Source of the DNA: Chitinophagaceae bacterium
GTDB lineage: Bacteria > Bacteroidota > Bacteroidia > Chitinophagales > Chitinophagaceae
DNA: 64,000 nt
Direction: 5' to 3'
NCBI GenBank assembly: GCA_027489035.1
Contig: JAIYAN010000008.1
Location: forward strand, 47,375-111,374
The position numbers were made by a program, and so were the translations under genes. This document shows, one piece after another, positions 17,734 to 26,928 of this stretch (positions are counted from its first letter, which is position 1; each line of letters begins with the position of its first letter). The notes beneath the pieces were generated by a model. That model had not been told where the DNA came from. It saw only the letters and a program-made list of their open reading frames with translations, and ran no database searches.

Positions 17734-20184
17734 TCAATTCAGATTTATCCTATTGCCATCAAACTGATCAGCATGAGATTGATGACAAGTAAACACTATA
17801 ACTTGTCTTTTTTGGGCATAATCATTTAAACAAGAAACCGTATTGGTTTGTCTTCCACTATCCATATCCGTCATGGGATCATCCATAATCAAAAATCCTT
17901 CACGATTTTCAAGAAAATAATCTGCCATGCTTAGACGAAGCGCCATACCCAATAAACCAGAAGTACCTTGAGATAGCATGCTGAGTTTTAAAGCAGCGTT
18001 ATTTTGCTGTTTGATAGATTCGGGTAAAGATTTATCAATATTGAAATCAGCATATTTTCCGCCACTCAATATAGAAATATAATGACGCATTCTATTGTGA
18101 TATTTTTCGTAAGGATTTTCAGATGTACGGTTAGTGATTTCGTCAAGCTTTTCTTTTACTTTTATTATTGCTTTTGCCTCGGCTATGAACTGATTTTTTT
18201 CAACAGTTAGAATGCTGATTTTATCTTCATATTCAGCAGTTGACATATCATCACTTTGTCCTTCAAGTTCAATTTTAGTACGTTCCATATTTAGAAGTTG
18301 ATCCTTAAATAGATTTTCAGCCTCTGATTTCGTGTCATAATTTGAAATCAATTCATTAAGGTCAACGCCTGGGTCCAAAAATGCTGTAAGCGCATTCAGT
18401 TGATCTGTCAATTTCTTTATTTCATTCTTTTTTTCAAACTTCATCTCCTCAAGATTATCAATGCTTTGGTATTTTAAAATAAAAGCTTCAATAAAATTCT
18501 TGCTTTTTTGGTGCTCGTTTCTTGAACCTGTTACTTTATTGACTGCAGATTCAAATAAACTTCTAAGCACTTCAACGCTTCTTGTTGGTAACATGTTTTG
18601 TAATTCTTCTGCAGCCTTTTTTAATCCTTCAAATGTTGTGTTTCCCAATATGGCATTAACCAAGTCTTTTTTACTTTTAATTTTCCCCTCCAGTTCTAAC
18701 CATAATTTATTTGAATCATAAAGAGATTGCATCGAATCAATTTGATATTTTATCAGGATTTCCTCTTGGGTTTGCTTTGTTTTTTTAATTTCATCTTCGC
18801 AATGCTTTAGTTCATCAGCTTCAGCAATCACTTTAATTCGTAGTTCATGCGACTTCAATTCGAATCCGCCTTCAGCCATGAACACATGTGGGGTTGCGGT
18901 AAAAAGATCAATCCTAGTTTCTGGTGTGTTTCCGTTTGCGATATCTACAGTAATGTTGTTTACTGATACAACTTCAACATTGAATGATTGTAGTTTTTTT
19001 AGTGCTTCAAATTTGGCTGATTCTTGCTTTAATTTTTCATTTATCTCATTAATGATATTCTTGTCTTCGTCTTTAATGTATGCAAGTGTATTTTGCTCAC
19101 CTTTCAAAGCTTCAATTTCTTCATTGAGCTTATTAATTTTTTCAAAATTTAAACGCTGATTTTCACCTTGATTCTTTTTTTCGGCATTTTTCAATTCCTC
19201 TTCAATTTCTTTTTTTGATTTTTCATCATTTTCTAAATTGATTTCCAATAGTTTTATTTGTGAAGCAGCAGTATTCCAATCTTTGTAATCTTTATCTATT
19301 TCAATGAATTTTTCTTCAGCTGTTTGTTTTTGATTTAGAATATTTACCATCCCCCTATATTCTTTAATACGGTCTCTGTGAATATCTAAAAAAGATTTAA
19401 CTTCTTGATGATAATTTTCAGTGAACACTTGAATGTTACTTATCACTTTATCATATTCAACATCATGGTTTTTTCTAGCCGTACATTTTTGCTCCAATTC
19501 ATGAATATCATAATCTAGTTTAAGAATTTTTCCGATATTGATTTTATGCGGATTATCATAAGAACCTTTGTTTTTACTACCAATTACAGGTTTATTGTTC
19601 ACTAAATCCCAATTGTCTATCAACTCTTCAAGTTGTTTTTCAATTAATTCTTGTAAGGCTTCCGGAGCGATGCCGGCATTGTTAAAGATAGAATTTTGAA
19701 GCATCGAATCAAGTACAGAGGAAATTTCTTTGTTTCCTTCAATATCTTTTTGTGTATAAGAAAGTTTAGCTTGACCAGTAAACATCACATTTTCCCAAAC
19801 CAACTTATTTTGAATCAGAATCTCATCCAATGTTTTTTGAACCTGATCGGGATTCGATATGGGAGCTTCGTTGATTTTATTGAGTGAACTAAATTTCGAG
19901 TCGCCCCATTGTTTTTTCAATAAATAGGTTTGTTGCTCAAATTCAAATTCCAAATCTACTGCGATAAAATCACCCCCATCTGCTGGAAGTAAATTTTCGA
20001 GTAGTTTTTCTTCTCTTGCGGGAGTCTGTTTTGTATTCTCAAACAAAACCATAATCAACGCTTTCATTAATGTACTTTTTCCTGCCTCGTTATCACCAAA
20101 TACCACATTAAGGCCACCATCAAATTCAAATGTTTTATCTATAATTCCAGCAAACGGATGCAGGGTAATTTTTTTAATTTTCAT
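17734..20184 (-). CDS. SbcC/YhaN-like SMC-type ATPase
   Basis: This 816-residue protein has an ABC-type head split by a long coiled coil (about residues 210-680, high in Glu, Lys, Leu and Asn). The P-loop GDNEAGKST lies near residue 30, the signature-like LSQGTSGLLGMALRLS near residue 745, and Walker B FLIMDDP near residue 775. I see no CxxC zinc hook in the coil, which fits the shorter YhaN-like branch rather than classic SbcC/Rad50. It is encoded 28 bases downstream of a metallophosphoesterase gene, so the pair probably forms an SbcCD/Mre11-Rad50-like nuclease complex for DNA ends or hairpins. Confidence 0.87.
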   Translation of the reverse strand: MKIKKITLHPFAGIIDKTFEFDGGLNVVFGDNEAGKSTLMKALIMVLFENTKQTPAREEKLLENLLPADGGDFIAVDLEFEFEQQTYLLKKQWGDSKFSSLNKINEAPISNPDQVQKTLDEILIQNKLVWENVMFTGQAKLSYTQKDIEGNKEISSVLDSMLQNSIFNNAGIAPEALQELIEKQLEELIDNWDLVNNKPVIGSKNKGSYDNPHKINIGKILKLDYDIHELEQKCTARKNHDVEYDKVISNIQVFTENYHQEVKSFLDIHRDRIKEYRGMVNILNQKQTAEEKFIEIDKDYKDWNTAASQIKLLEINLENDEKSKKEIEEELKNAEKKNQGENQRLNFEKINKLNEEIEALKGEQNTLAYIKDEDKNIINEINEKLKQESAKFEALKKLQSFNVEVVSVNNITVDIANGNTPETRIDLFTATPHVFMAEGGFELKSHELRIKVIAEADELKHCEDEIKKTKQTQEEILIKYQIDSMQSLYDSNKLWLELEGKIKSKKDLVNAILGNTTFEGLKKAAEELQNMLPTRSVEVLRSLFESAVNKVTGSRNEHQKSKNFIEAFILKYQSIDNLEEMKFEKKNEIKKLTDQLNALTAFLDPGVDLNELISNYDTKSEAENLFKDQLLNMERTKIELEGQSDDMSTAEYEDKISILTVEKNQFIAEAKAIIKVKEKLDEITNRTSENPYEKYHNRMRHYISILSGGKYADFNIDKSLPESIKQQNNAALKLSMLSQGTSGLLGMALRLSMADYFLENREGFLIMDDPMTDMDSGRQTNTVSCLNDYAQKRQVIVFTCHQSHADQFDGNRINLN

Positions 20185-20212
20185 TATTCTGATTTTATTA
20201 TTTTTAAATTTT

Positions 20213-21337
20213 TTATTTCGAATTGATCTCTTGTAGAATATCGAAAGCTTTTTGGAGTGCTAGTCCCTCAGGGTCTTCTTGCAGTAATTCACTAAGTAAT
20301 ATATGAGGCAATGAGGCATTGGGATAATGCTCGTTTATTAATACTGCATCTATCTTTCGAGAAACATTGTTTTTTACATCCAGCGTAAGAAACTCCGCTT
20401 CGTATCTTTTAATTATTTCAAGCAGTCTGGGTTTTTGTTCTTCATCTAGTCTTCCATTTATATTCATTCGCAATGCAGTGCTTGATTTTTGATACTCGTT
20501 GAGCCTCCTTTCCAATGCATCAATATCTATGCTATTGTTGACTATAAATTCCAGTTCATCAATTTTTATTTTAGAAGGTTTGAATTTCTTTGCGGTTACT
20601 TTCTTATCATGATCTATTTCAATATGCCAAGCATTGCCATCATGTTTGAATTTCCACGAATCGGGCATATGTGTGCCAGCCATGAATAATCTAGGGTTAT
20701 CATGGAGTATTTCATTGGTGGGATAAGGAACATGGATATGACCCAGCAACCATAAATCCATTCCACAAGATTCAAGTTCCTGTTTGGTCATGTTAAAATA
20801 TCTGTCATCATTATCAAGTCCAAGACCAGTAACATTTCCATGTGCAATACCAATATTGATGGTTTCTTTTTTCTTTTCAACATCATTTACCCATCCTATC
20901 ATGTTTATTTCAGAATGTTTCGAACGACAGGAAGCAGGAAAAAAATTGACTTTGTGTTCTCCGATTTGATGGTCAAATATTTCATACTCATTCAGCACAA
21001 TGATTTTCTCAGGGTCTACACAAGCATTGAATTTTGACCATAATGTTTTATCTGTATTTTCATAAAAATCATGATTACCCGGAATAATGACCACCATATC
21101 GCCATTGAATTCCTTCAAAATAGCTGCGATTTCTTTTATATTTTTTTCAGCAATACTTGTCTTATCAAAAAGATCACCACCAATAATGAAATAATTCATT
21201 TCATTGGCATTGGCATAATCCACCATTCTTTTAAAAGCATTTATACGTTCTTCTAGCAACTCCTGTTTGGCTTTAGGAAAAGAAATATAGGAAATACCGA
21301 AATGATTATCTGCAGTAAATAGAATTTTAATGGCCAT
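20213..21337 (-). CDS. SbcD/Mre11-like metallophosphoesterase nuclease subunit
   Basis: All motifs of a two-metal phosphoesterase are present: ADNHFG near residue 9, GGDLFD near 46, GNHD near 80, AHGN, and LGHIH near 198. These match SbcD/Mre11/YhaO nucleases that cut DNA ends with an SMC-like partner. I place the start at the ATG at 21337 because the reading begins there with MAIKILFTADNH, as in the family; an upstream TTG at 21376 would add 13 unlikely residues. It precedes the ATPase gene by 28 bases. Confidence 0.88.
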   Translation of the reverse strand: MAIKILFTADNHFGISYISFPKAKQELLEERINAFKRMVDYANANEMNYFIIGGDLFDKTSIAEKNIKEIAAILKEFNGDMVVIIPGNHDFYENTDKTLWSKFNACVDPEKIIVLNEYEIFDHQIGEHKVNFFPASCRSKHSEINMIGWVNDVEKKKETINIGIAHGNVTGLGLDNDDRYFNMTKQELESCGMDLWLLGHIHVPYPTNEILHDNPRLFMAGTHMPDSWKFKHDGNAWHIEIDHDKKVTAKKFKPSKIKIDELEFIVNNSIDIDALERRLNEYQKSSTALRMNINGRLDEEQKPRLLEIIKRYEAEFLTLDVKNNVSRKIDAVLINEHYPNASLPHILLSELLQEDPEGLALQKAFDILQEINSK

Positions 21338-21433
21338 GGTATCTGATTTTATTTGGTAATTTGAAATGGAAAGCAAACTTAATGTATGATATTGTAATGT
21401 ATTTACAATTTAAGAATTAAATTAAGGGAGTAG

Positions 21434-21623
21434 GAGGAGGATACGATTTGGTTACTTGAATTGATTTTTGAATTTGATTTGAACGAAAATGATGTTGATA
21501 GGAAAGACCAAGCTGTTGTTAAATTTTTAAAATATGACATCCGCACAATCTACAAAAACAAAGTTTTATATAGTCATATTGTTTGATGTTCTTGAAGGTA
21601 TGGGAGTTGGCCGCAAAAAATAG
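21434..21623 (+). pseudogene. Coding relic, copy B of the direct repeat
   Basis: A start-less frame from 21434 to 21586 reads like a real protein (LLELIFEFDLNENDVDRK, then FLKYDIRTIYKNKVLYS). An overlapping frame, 21582-21623, continues with FDVLEGMGVGRKK. Both correspond to copy A at 16221-16343. The gene family is not recognised. The frame break and missing start mark it as a pseudogene fragment. Confidence 0.5.
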
Positions 21624-21724
21624 TAGTCGTTTAAATTATATCATCTTGAATACAATTTTATTGTTATATTGCTAAATATATTGCAATACTTTATGCATTA
21701 TTCTATATAATTAAATTAAAATTT

Positions 21725-22258
21725 ATGAAAATCAAAATGAGCATTCTATGTTTACTTGTAATGTTTTACTCCTGTACAGAAAATAAAACAACACAAGTAG
21801 CTGAAAACACTTTTGTATACGATAATAAAATTTACAAAATTGTGGACAATGAGTTGACTGAATTAGCCAATTTGAAATCAAATAAAATAAGAAAACTTGA
21901 AGTATCCAAGGCCAAACAAAAATCACTTGGAACAGCTAGCTTATCATACCTTAAGCCAAACGCATCGGCAAAATTAAAAACTTTGTACAGAGGTAATATC
22001 CTATATTTCACAATGACATTAAATGGAATAAATGATTTAAAAGAAAATTATAATTCAGGTTCTTTTACAATAAATATGCTAGATGATTACAATTTCATAA
22101 TGAAATCAATCGAAGTTCCCACTTCTGATTTAGTTGAAATCGTTGATGAAAACGATACTGCAGTTGAATTTCGATATAACGGAAAAATTGAAATGAGCAC
22201 AGATATTAATTTGGCCATTGAGTCATTCACTTTAAGTTCAACAGTTAAACATAAATAA
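21725..22258 (+). CDS. Putative lipoprotein
   Basis: A short signal peptide ends in the lipobox-like FYSC, placing the lipid-modified Cys at residue 17. The remaining 160 residues contain a Lys-rich helical stretch and a beta-rich C-terminal half. The family is not recognised. Expressed alone on the plus strand, it faces the retron operon tail, with only 32 bases between the two convergent stops. Confidence 0.65.
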   Translation: MKIKMSILCLLVMFYSCTENKTTQVAENTFVYDNKIYKIVDNELTELANLKSNKIRKLEVSKAKQKSLGTASLSYLKPNASAKLKTLYRGNILYFTMTLNGINDLKENYNSGSFTINMLDDYNFIMKSIEVPTSDLVEIVDENDTAVEFRYNGKIEMSTDINLAIESFTLSSTVKHK

Positions 22259-22290
22259 ATATGAAAATGACCAGAGTGTATTAAAATCTT

Positions 22291-22671
22291 TTAAAGTTTA
22301 CTATACTTATAAAAATCTATTAATGAGGTATAAGTTTTTACAAATAGTGAATAATATTCCATAGCCAATTCTAAATCACTGATTTTGTTAACTCCATATG
22401 TTTTTGGATACATCTTGAATTCCTTATTTGATAAATAAATTCTCATATACTCAGACTTGATGCGTCCCTCAAAAAAAAGTTTAATGATTTTATTATTTTC
22501 ATGCAACTCTTCATCGAATTTGATATGAATTTCAAACTCACGGTTGACAAATAATCTTCCATAAGGATCAATTTTTATACCAATTAATTCGGTATTAGTA
22601 TTTGTACGGGATATGCAATAGTGTTCACTAATTTGCTTTCCTAGTATTTCCTCTATATTTGGTTTACTCAT
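22291..22671 (-). CDS. Unrecognised small protein, distal gene of the retron operon
   Basis: This 126-residue soluble protein has a beta-rich middle (ELIGIKIDPYGRLFVNREFEIHI) and a helical C-terminus rich in Tyr. No catalytic motif or family is recognised. It starts 23 bases after the 248-residue gene and is transcribed from the retron side, so it is probably a third component (effector, antitoxin or adaptor), inferred from position alone. Confidence 0.6.
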   Translation of the reverse strand: MSKPNIEEILGKQISEHYCISRTNTNTELIGIKIDPYGRLFVNREFEIHIKFDEELHENNKIIKLFFEGRIKSEYMRIYLSNKEFKMYPKTYGVNKISDLELAMEYYSLFVKTYTSLIDFYKYSKL

Positions 22672-22694
22672 ATGATAGTTCTGTTTTAATGTAA

Positions 22695-23441
22695 TTACAA
22701 CTTAGACACAAAATTTTCCAAATAAAACATAAAACGGAAGTAATAACGATACTTGTTTTCATCTACTTTGTCGGTGATTTTTTTCTGCCATTCAAATTGC
22801 ATTCCACCTCTATGATTTTTATTTCTATATTGATATATTTCTTCTAGTTGTTTGTAAAAATTATTAAAATCACTTTGATAAATTATATTTTTATTGTAAT
22901 GAAAATAATATAAAACAGCCTTTACTCTTTTAAGAAAATCCCATTCTAATAACGGCTTCTGAAAGAGTTTATCTGCATCTTCTTCATTCTTAAAATTTGT
23001 CAAAATCAGCTCCCATAATTTGTGAGATTTTTCTTTTATGTAATAAGCGTGGGAATTTTTATTGATAATGATATAATTGCAAAAATCTAGATCGTGTGTA
23101 CAAAGATGATTTACAATACATTCAATTTGTTGATTGGCTGCAAGACTAAAATCTTCAAAATTATCCTGTCTTTTAAATTTCTCCATCCTAACAAAATCGC
23201 TAATCAAAATATCTTTAATTTCAGTGTATTTTAAATCACGATAGAACTGATTAGCTTGTTCTAAAAGTATTTCATTAATACAAAATTCATAAATTTCTGA
23301 AATCTTCTCGTCATCGTTTGAATTGTTTAAATTCGGTTTTTTATACGTTAATTTATTTTTGAACCACAGATTTTCCTCACTGGAACAAATATCTTCAATC
23401 AATACAAGTAAATTCTCTAAACTTTCTTTTTTGTAAGACAT
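22695..23441 (-). CDS. Helical retron-associated protein, possibly HEPN-like
   Basis: I choose the ATG at 23441 (248 residues) over a TTG at 23459. It begins 19 bases after the RT stop codon. The protein is mainly helical with no signal peptide. Near the C-terminus (R206, N207, H210, then RGG) there is an RN-x2-H motif similar to the HEPN RNase motif but one residue shorter than the common Rx4H form. An RNase-type effector controlled by the reverse transcriptase and its DNA is therefore possible. Family otherwise not recognised. Confidence 0.6.
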   Translation of the reverse strand: MSYKKESLENLLVLIEDICSSEENLWFKNKLTYKKPNLNNSNDDEKISEIYEFCINEILLEQANQFYRDLKYTEIKDILISDFVRMEKFKRQDNFEDFSLAANQQIECIVNHLCTHDLDFCNYIIINKNSHAYYIKEKSHKLWELILTNFKNEEDADKLFQKPLLEWDFLKRVKAVLYYFHYNKNIIYQSDFNNFYKQLEEIYQYRNKNHRGGMQFEWQKKITDKVDENKYRYYFRFMFYLENFVSKL

Positions 23442-23460
23442 TTGAAGTGTTTTATACAAT

Positions 23461-25068
23461 TTATGAATTTATTTTTTTCATTGCTTCGTCTAACCCTTTT
23501 TCAAATATACTATCTAAAATTTCAGGATAGGTGATTGGCTTTATTTGTGATTCATTTATAATTCTAATGCTCTTGTAAATTTGCGGTTGAGTTAATTGAA
23601 CAGGGTTATACTTTTCCATAAAAAGAGTGAATCTTTTATACAATACCTGATATACAGAGCTATTTTCGCCCCGAACCATTTTCAAATATTCTAACTTTCC
23701 CATAATCACATTTTCTATTCTAACTGTTTCTTTCTTCACATTACCCCTGTCGTTTAAATAATGTTGTAGGAAAATCTGATGAGCCTGTGCATAGTCATAT
23801 TTTTCAAGTAAATAAATCCAAGTCCTTAGCTGCTTGATATATCTTTTTTGAACATTCACTTTTTTATTTACCAATAAACCTGTGACCTCTTGTCTATGTC
23901 CTTCTTTTTGTAACCTGGTTTTTGATTCTTTAATATTAAAGCCTTGACTTAGAATTATCCTTTCCAATTCTTTATTAAAATCTCCTTCTTTTTGATACAC
24001 ATTATGTTCAGAACTGAACGTAATGTCATCCGCATATCTTGAGTATTTTAACCCAAATCTTTTTGCCAAACCCGTTAATCTAATGTCCAGACGTTTGCAA
24101 ATAATGTTTGTAATGATTGGAGATGTAGGTGCTCCTTGTGGCAACACATTTTTTTTAAGTTCTATCCACTCATCAAATTCGTTTTTTCGCTCAACAGTCA
24201 TCTCTGTACAACACAATGCTGCAATTATGTTGGCAACTGTTGTGGGGGGAATTTTATTAATGATTTCTTGTTGGTGAGTTTTTATTAATTCAACTAAATC
24301 TGAAATGTCGGATTCGTTTATTTTATTAAGTTCTCCAATTTTAATCTTTTCATTTATATTATTTGGAAACACGTCTAATTTTCCGGAATCTCTTTTTTGA
24401 TTATCGACAGTTATTTTATAAGAAATTTCTTTTCCTTTGTGATTAAGTGTTTTCCAGGTACCATTGACAAATTTTAAACCGTCATATTTTATTTTAATAA
24501 CTAAACTACTCGCTATTATACTTAATATACTATCATTCGGTTTATTTAATACCTCATATGAATTTTCCTTTCCAGTTACAATGCTTGTCTTTATTTCAGT
24601 ATTATTTAAAAAAAATGGTTTTATTTGAAGGCATTTCCAAATTCTAGCCTGATCAATCGAAGGAAAAAAATCTTTCAAATCAATGTTGTAAACATATCTA
24701 CTGCAAACATGCTTTGATGCATTATCAACGATGGAAACGCCCGACTTAAAACCATATGCTGACTCATGAGGGTCATACACACAATCTAAAATGTATGCCA
24801 AACATTTTTGAATTGCTTTCAATCCTGCAACTGGCGCATGAATATTCCTATTTTTACCCGACTTTTTTTTAATGGTAAATTCAAGATAACGCTTAGATTG
24901 ACTTTGAGTGTTATAATACCAAGTAAGTTGATTTATGCTAAAAGGATAAGCATTTTCTCCGTATATCAGTGGTTTAACTTTATTCAAAAGAAATAATAGA
25001 TCTTCTTTAGCGTACAGCTCTTTAAAAAGTTTTCTTATTTCTGATTTTATGTTGTCTGCTGTTTTCAT
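23461..25068 (-). CDS. Retron-type reverse transcriptase
   Basis: From the ATG at 25068 the protein has 535 residues. RT motifs appear in order: NIDLKDFF (128-135), LPQGAPTSP (309-317) and the catalytic YADD (345-348), followed by VTGLLVN (395-401), the VTG signature of retron RTs. Unusually, about 125 residues separate the first acidic motif from the QGAPTSP motif beyond what short retron RTs have. An upstream ATG at 25125 would put the start inside the ncRNA, so 25068 is preferred. Retron RTs make a branched RNA-DNA hybrid that holds a toxin in check until phage interference releases it. Confidence 0.9.
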   Translation of the reverse strand: MKTADNIKSEIRKLFKELYAKEDLLFLLNKVKPLIYGENAYPFSINQLTWYYNTQSQSKRYLEFTIKKKSGKNRNIHAPVAGLKAIQKCLAYILDCVYDPHESAYGFKSGVSIVDNASKHVCSRYVYNIDLKDFFPSIDQARIWKCLQIKPFFLNNTEIKTSIVTGKENSYEVLNKPNDSILSIIASSLVIKIKYDGLKFVNGTWKTLNHKGKEISYKITVDNQKRDSGKLDVFPNNINEKIKIGELNKINESDISDLVELIKTHQQEIINKIPPTTVANIIAALCCTEMTVERKNEFDEWIELKKNVLPQGAPTSPIITNIICKRLDIRLTGLAKRFGLKYSRYADDITFSSEHNVYQKEGDFNKELERIILSQGFNIKESKTRLQKEGHRQEVTGLLVNKKVNVQKRYIKQLRTWIYLLEKYDYAQAHQIFLQHYLNDRGNVKKETVRIENVIMGKLEYLKMVRGENSSVYQVLYKRFTLFMEKYNPVQLTQPQIYKSIRIINESQIKPITYPEILDSIFEKGLDEAMKKINS

Positions 25069-25080
25069 ATAAAAAATGTT

Positions 25081-25290
25081 CTTGAAAATCTGCTGATGAT
25101 ATTCTTTATATATGCCCCCTTGCATCTAGGGTTTTTATTTAGTTATTATATACTATTATAAATAAATAATTTAAGATATGTCAAGGGTTATAAATAACAC
25201 ATAACGTTACTAACGTTCATCCCGGAGAAACTCCGGAACACCAACCGAATACAGTTGGCAAAATCAATAGTTTACAGCAGATTTTCAAAG
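25081..25290 (-). ncRNA. Retron ncRNA (msr-msd) with a1/a2 repeats
   Basis: Perfect 14-base inverted repeats at 25275-25288 and 25082-25095 would pair the ends of a transcript of about 210 bases, as a1/a2 do in retrons. Inside, in transcript order, are hairpins at 25241-25258 (5 bp), 25222-25236 (CCGGAG/CTCCGG around three bases) and 25203-25217 (AACGTTA inverted repeat). A larger A+T-rich msd-like hairpin follows, closed by CAAGGG (25182-25187) with CCCTTG (25117-25122) and containing TTATTTA/TAAATAA. The a2 end lies 13 bases before the RT start. The exact msr/msd border is not determined. Confidence 0.82.
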
Positions 25291-25297
25291 AACAAAA

Positions 25298-25305
25298 CAA
25301 ATGTA
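25298..25305 (-). promoter_or_regulatory. Bacteroidota -7 box for the retron ncRNA
   Basis: On the minus strand the sequence TACATTTG matches the Bacteroidota -7 consensus TAnnTTTG exactly. It ends 8 bases before the a1 region, so transcription would begin right at the ncRNA 5' end. No convincing -33 TTTG is seen. Confidence 0.6.
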
Positions 25306-25380
25306 TTTCTCAATAGTTCACTCTAACTGAACCGATTAAAATAAAATTAATTATTTTAAATCAGAATATGAAAACAGTTT

Positions 25381-26391
25381 TTAATTATCATAATTCAACT
25401 TCATTTCCTCAATGGTGTTTTTTAATTTATTCGCTAAGTCTGATGGAGCCAATATTTTAATTCTAGAACCAAATGAAAGTAATATTTTATGAAGCTCATA
25501 ATTGGGCACTACTTTAATACTAGTTTCAAAACCTAAATCTGTTTTTTTTATGATTTTTTGAGACTGATGAATGGGTTTTGTTTTGATGTAAGAAGCCTGT
25601 TCTTGGTCTTTTATCAACAACTTAATTTCAGTTAAGTCTGCATTGGTTTTAGTTACACCAATTATGTCAGAAAAATAATCATCCCAATCGATTTGATTAC
25701 TAATATACACGTCTGTTATTTCTTCTATTGCTACAATTCTGTCTAGCGCTAAATTTTGAATAGAATAATTTACTTCTGGATTGAAGCCAAACACAAACCA
25801 TCTTGAGTTATATTGTTTTAGATGGTATGGGTGAAAAATGTAGTCAACCGGAAATTCACTCTTGAAATTCTGATAAGAAATTTTTAATACTCGTTTATAA
25901 AGAATGGCATTGAAGAATACACTTATATGCTCTTTACCTTGATAATCTTCGTTACTGTCAAAGGAAATGATATTGTGTTCCTGAGATTTTAAATTTAGTC
26001 GAGTTTCAAGCATCGGTACTAATTCATTAACCCATTCAAATTGAGGCATACCTTTAAAACGAGATAATATCTGAATCGCAGATTTAATTTGGTTTGCCTC
26101 ATTTTCACTTAATGGTTGTTTATTTATTGAATAATCTGGGTCAGCATATCTGTAATAAACAATTTTTTTATTGTGGCCGAAATGCTTTTCAATATCAGAA
26201 CTATACACTCTAAATTCTATATCCTTCAAATCTTCAAACAATGTAGTTTTACCAATTGGTGATATTCCCTCTTTGTCTAATTCATTATTTACTTCATCTA
26301 GGATGTCTTTCCAAGTCCATTTTCTTGCCCTGTTTCTAAGGCAATTGTCTATAATTCTGTACCTGATTACTGCATTTTTATTTACTGGCAT
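25381..26391 (-). CDS. WYL-domain transcriptional regulator
   Basis: This 336-residue protein has an N-terminal winged-helix region (about residues 8-60) and a central WYL domain with FHPYHLKQYNSRWFVFGF near residues 188-205. WYL domains bind ligands, possibly nucleic acid, and WYL regulators commonly control defence genes. It is on the same strand, immediately before the retron (76 bases to its -7 box), so retron regulation is a reasonable inference. A TAAATTTG box at 26442-26449 would drive it. Confidence 0.85.
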   Translation of the reverse strand: MPVNKNAVIRYRIIDNCLRNRARKWTWKDILDEVNNELDKEGISPIGKTTLFEDLKDIEFRVYSSDIEKHFGHNKKIVYYRYADPDYSINKQPLSENEANQIKSAIQILSRFKGMPQFEWVNELVPMLETRLNLKSQEHNIISFDSNEDYQGKEHISVFFNAILYKRVLKISYQNFKSEFPVDYIFHPYHLKQYNSRWFVFGFNPEVNYSIQNLALDRIVAIEEITDVYISNQIDWDDYFSDIIGVTKTNADLTEIKLLIKDQEQASYIKTKPIHQSQKIIKKTDLGFETSIKVVPNYELHKILLSFGSRIKILAPSDLANKLKNTIEEMKLNYDN

Positions 26392-26441
26392 ATCATTCCG
26401 CTTTGAGTGAACTGTTAGTCAAGATATTCGTATTGAAATGA

Positions 26442-26449
26442 CAAATTTA
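26442..26449 (-). promoter_or_regulatory. -7 box for the WYL gene
   Basis: The minus strand reads TAAATTTG, an exact TAnnTTTG match, 51 bases before the WYL start codon. No clear -33 element. Confidence 0.5.
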
Positions 26450-26508
26450 GAAAAAATATTAGGTAAATAAAATAATTTTCATTCCTGATATACCGAACTA
26501 TTGCATTT

Positions 26509-26516
26509 TAAGTTTG
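26509..26516 (+). promoter_or_regulatory. -7 box for the divergent 26551 gene
   Basis: The plus strand reads TAAGTTTG, an exact TAnnTTTG match, 35 bases before the ATG at 26551. It faces away from the WYL promoter, making a short divergent control region. Confidence 0.5.
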
Positions 26517-26550
26517 TATCAGATTATTAATCAAACCAAAATAAAAACTA

Positions 26551-26907
26551 ATGGAAAATCTAAAAAAATTCAATTTTTATGCAACAGACAAAGCCGGTAT
26601 GGTTCAGAAATTTAAGTTTGAACACTCATAACATTCTTTGGAAAGAGCATCTCAAAGAGGCATCAACAATGACAGGCTATCGCTTGCCTTGGCGTATGGA
26701 GAAATCATCCAAAAGCAGGAACTTGAATTTCACATCTTGGGTGAAAACAGAATCCCAGATGAATTTGAAAAAGAAAAAGGAAAATTGAAAAACACTGTAG
26801 TTGTTACAAGAAGGGACTGCGTGATAACATGCTATCGTGCGAAAGAACCTTACAAACAAATTAGAAAGAAATCTAAAAATTTTTACACACAAAGAGTGGC
26901 AGCTTAA
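26551..26907 (+). pseudogene. DUF4258-like gene with an in-frame stop
   Basis: From the ATG at 26551 the frame reads 26 residues, meets TAA at 26629-26631, and continues in the same frame with HSLERASQRGIN and a further 85 or so residues. The H-x-x-x-R...RGI text and the C-terminal VVTRRDCVITCYR strand resemble DUF4258 proteins, small RelE-like or nucleic-acid-linked domains. A TTG at 26638 could restart translation but would lose the His of the core motif. The stop is most simply a nonsense mutation. Confidence 0.6.
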
Positions 26908-26928
26908 TCAAACTATAAATTAAACAAA

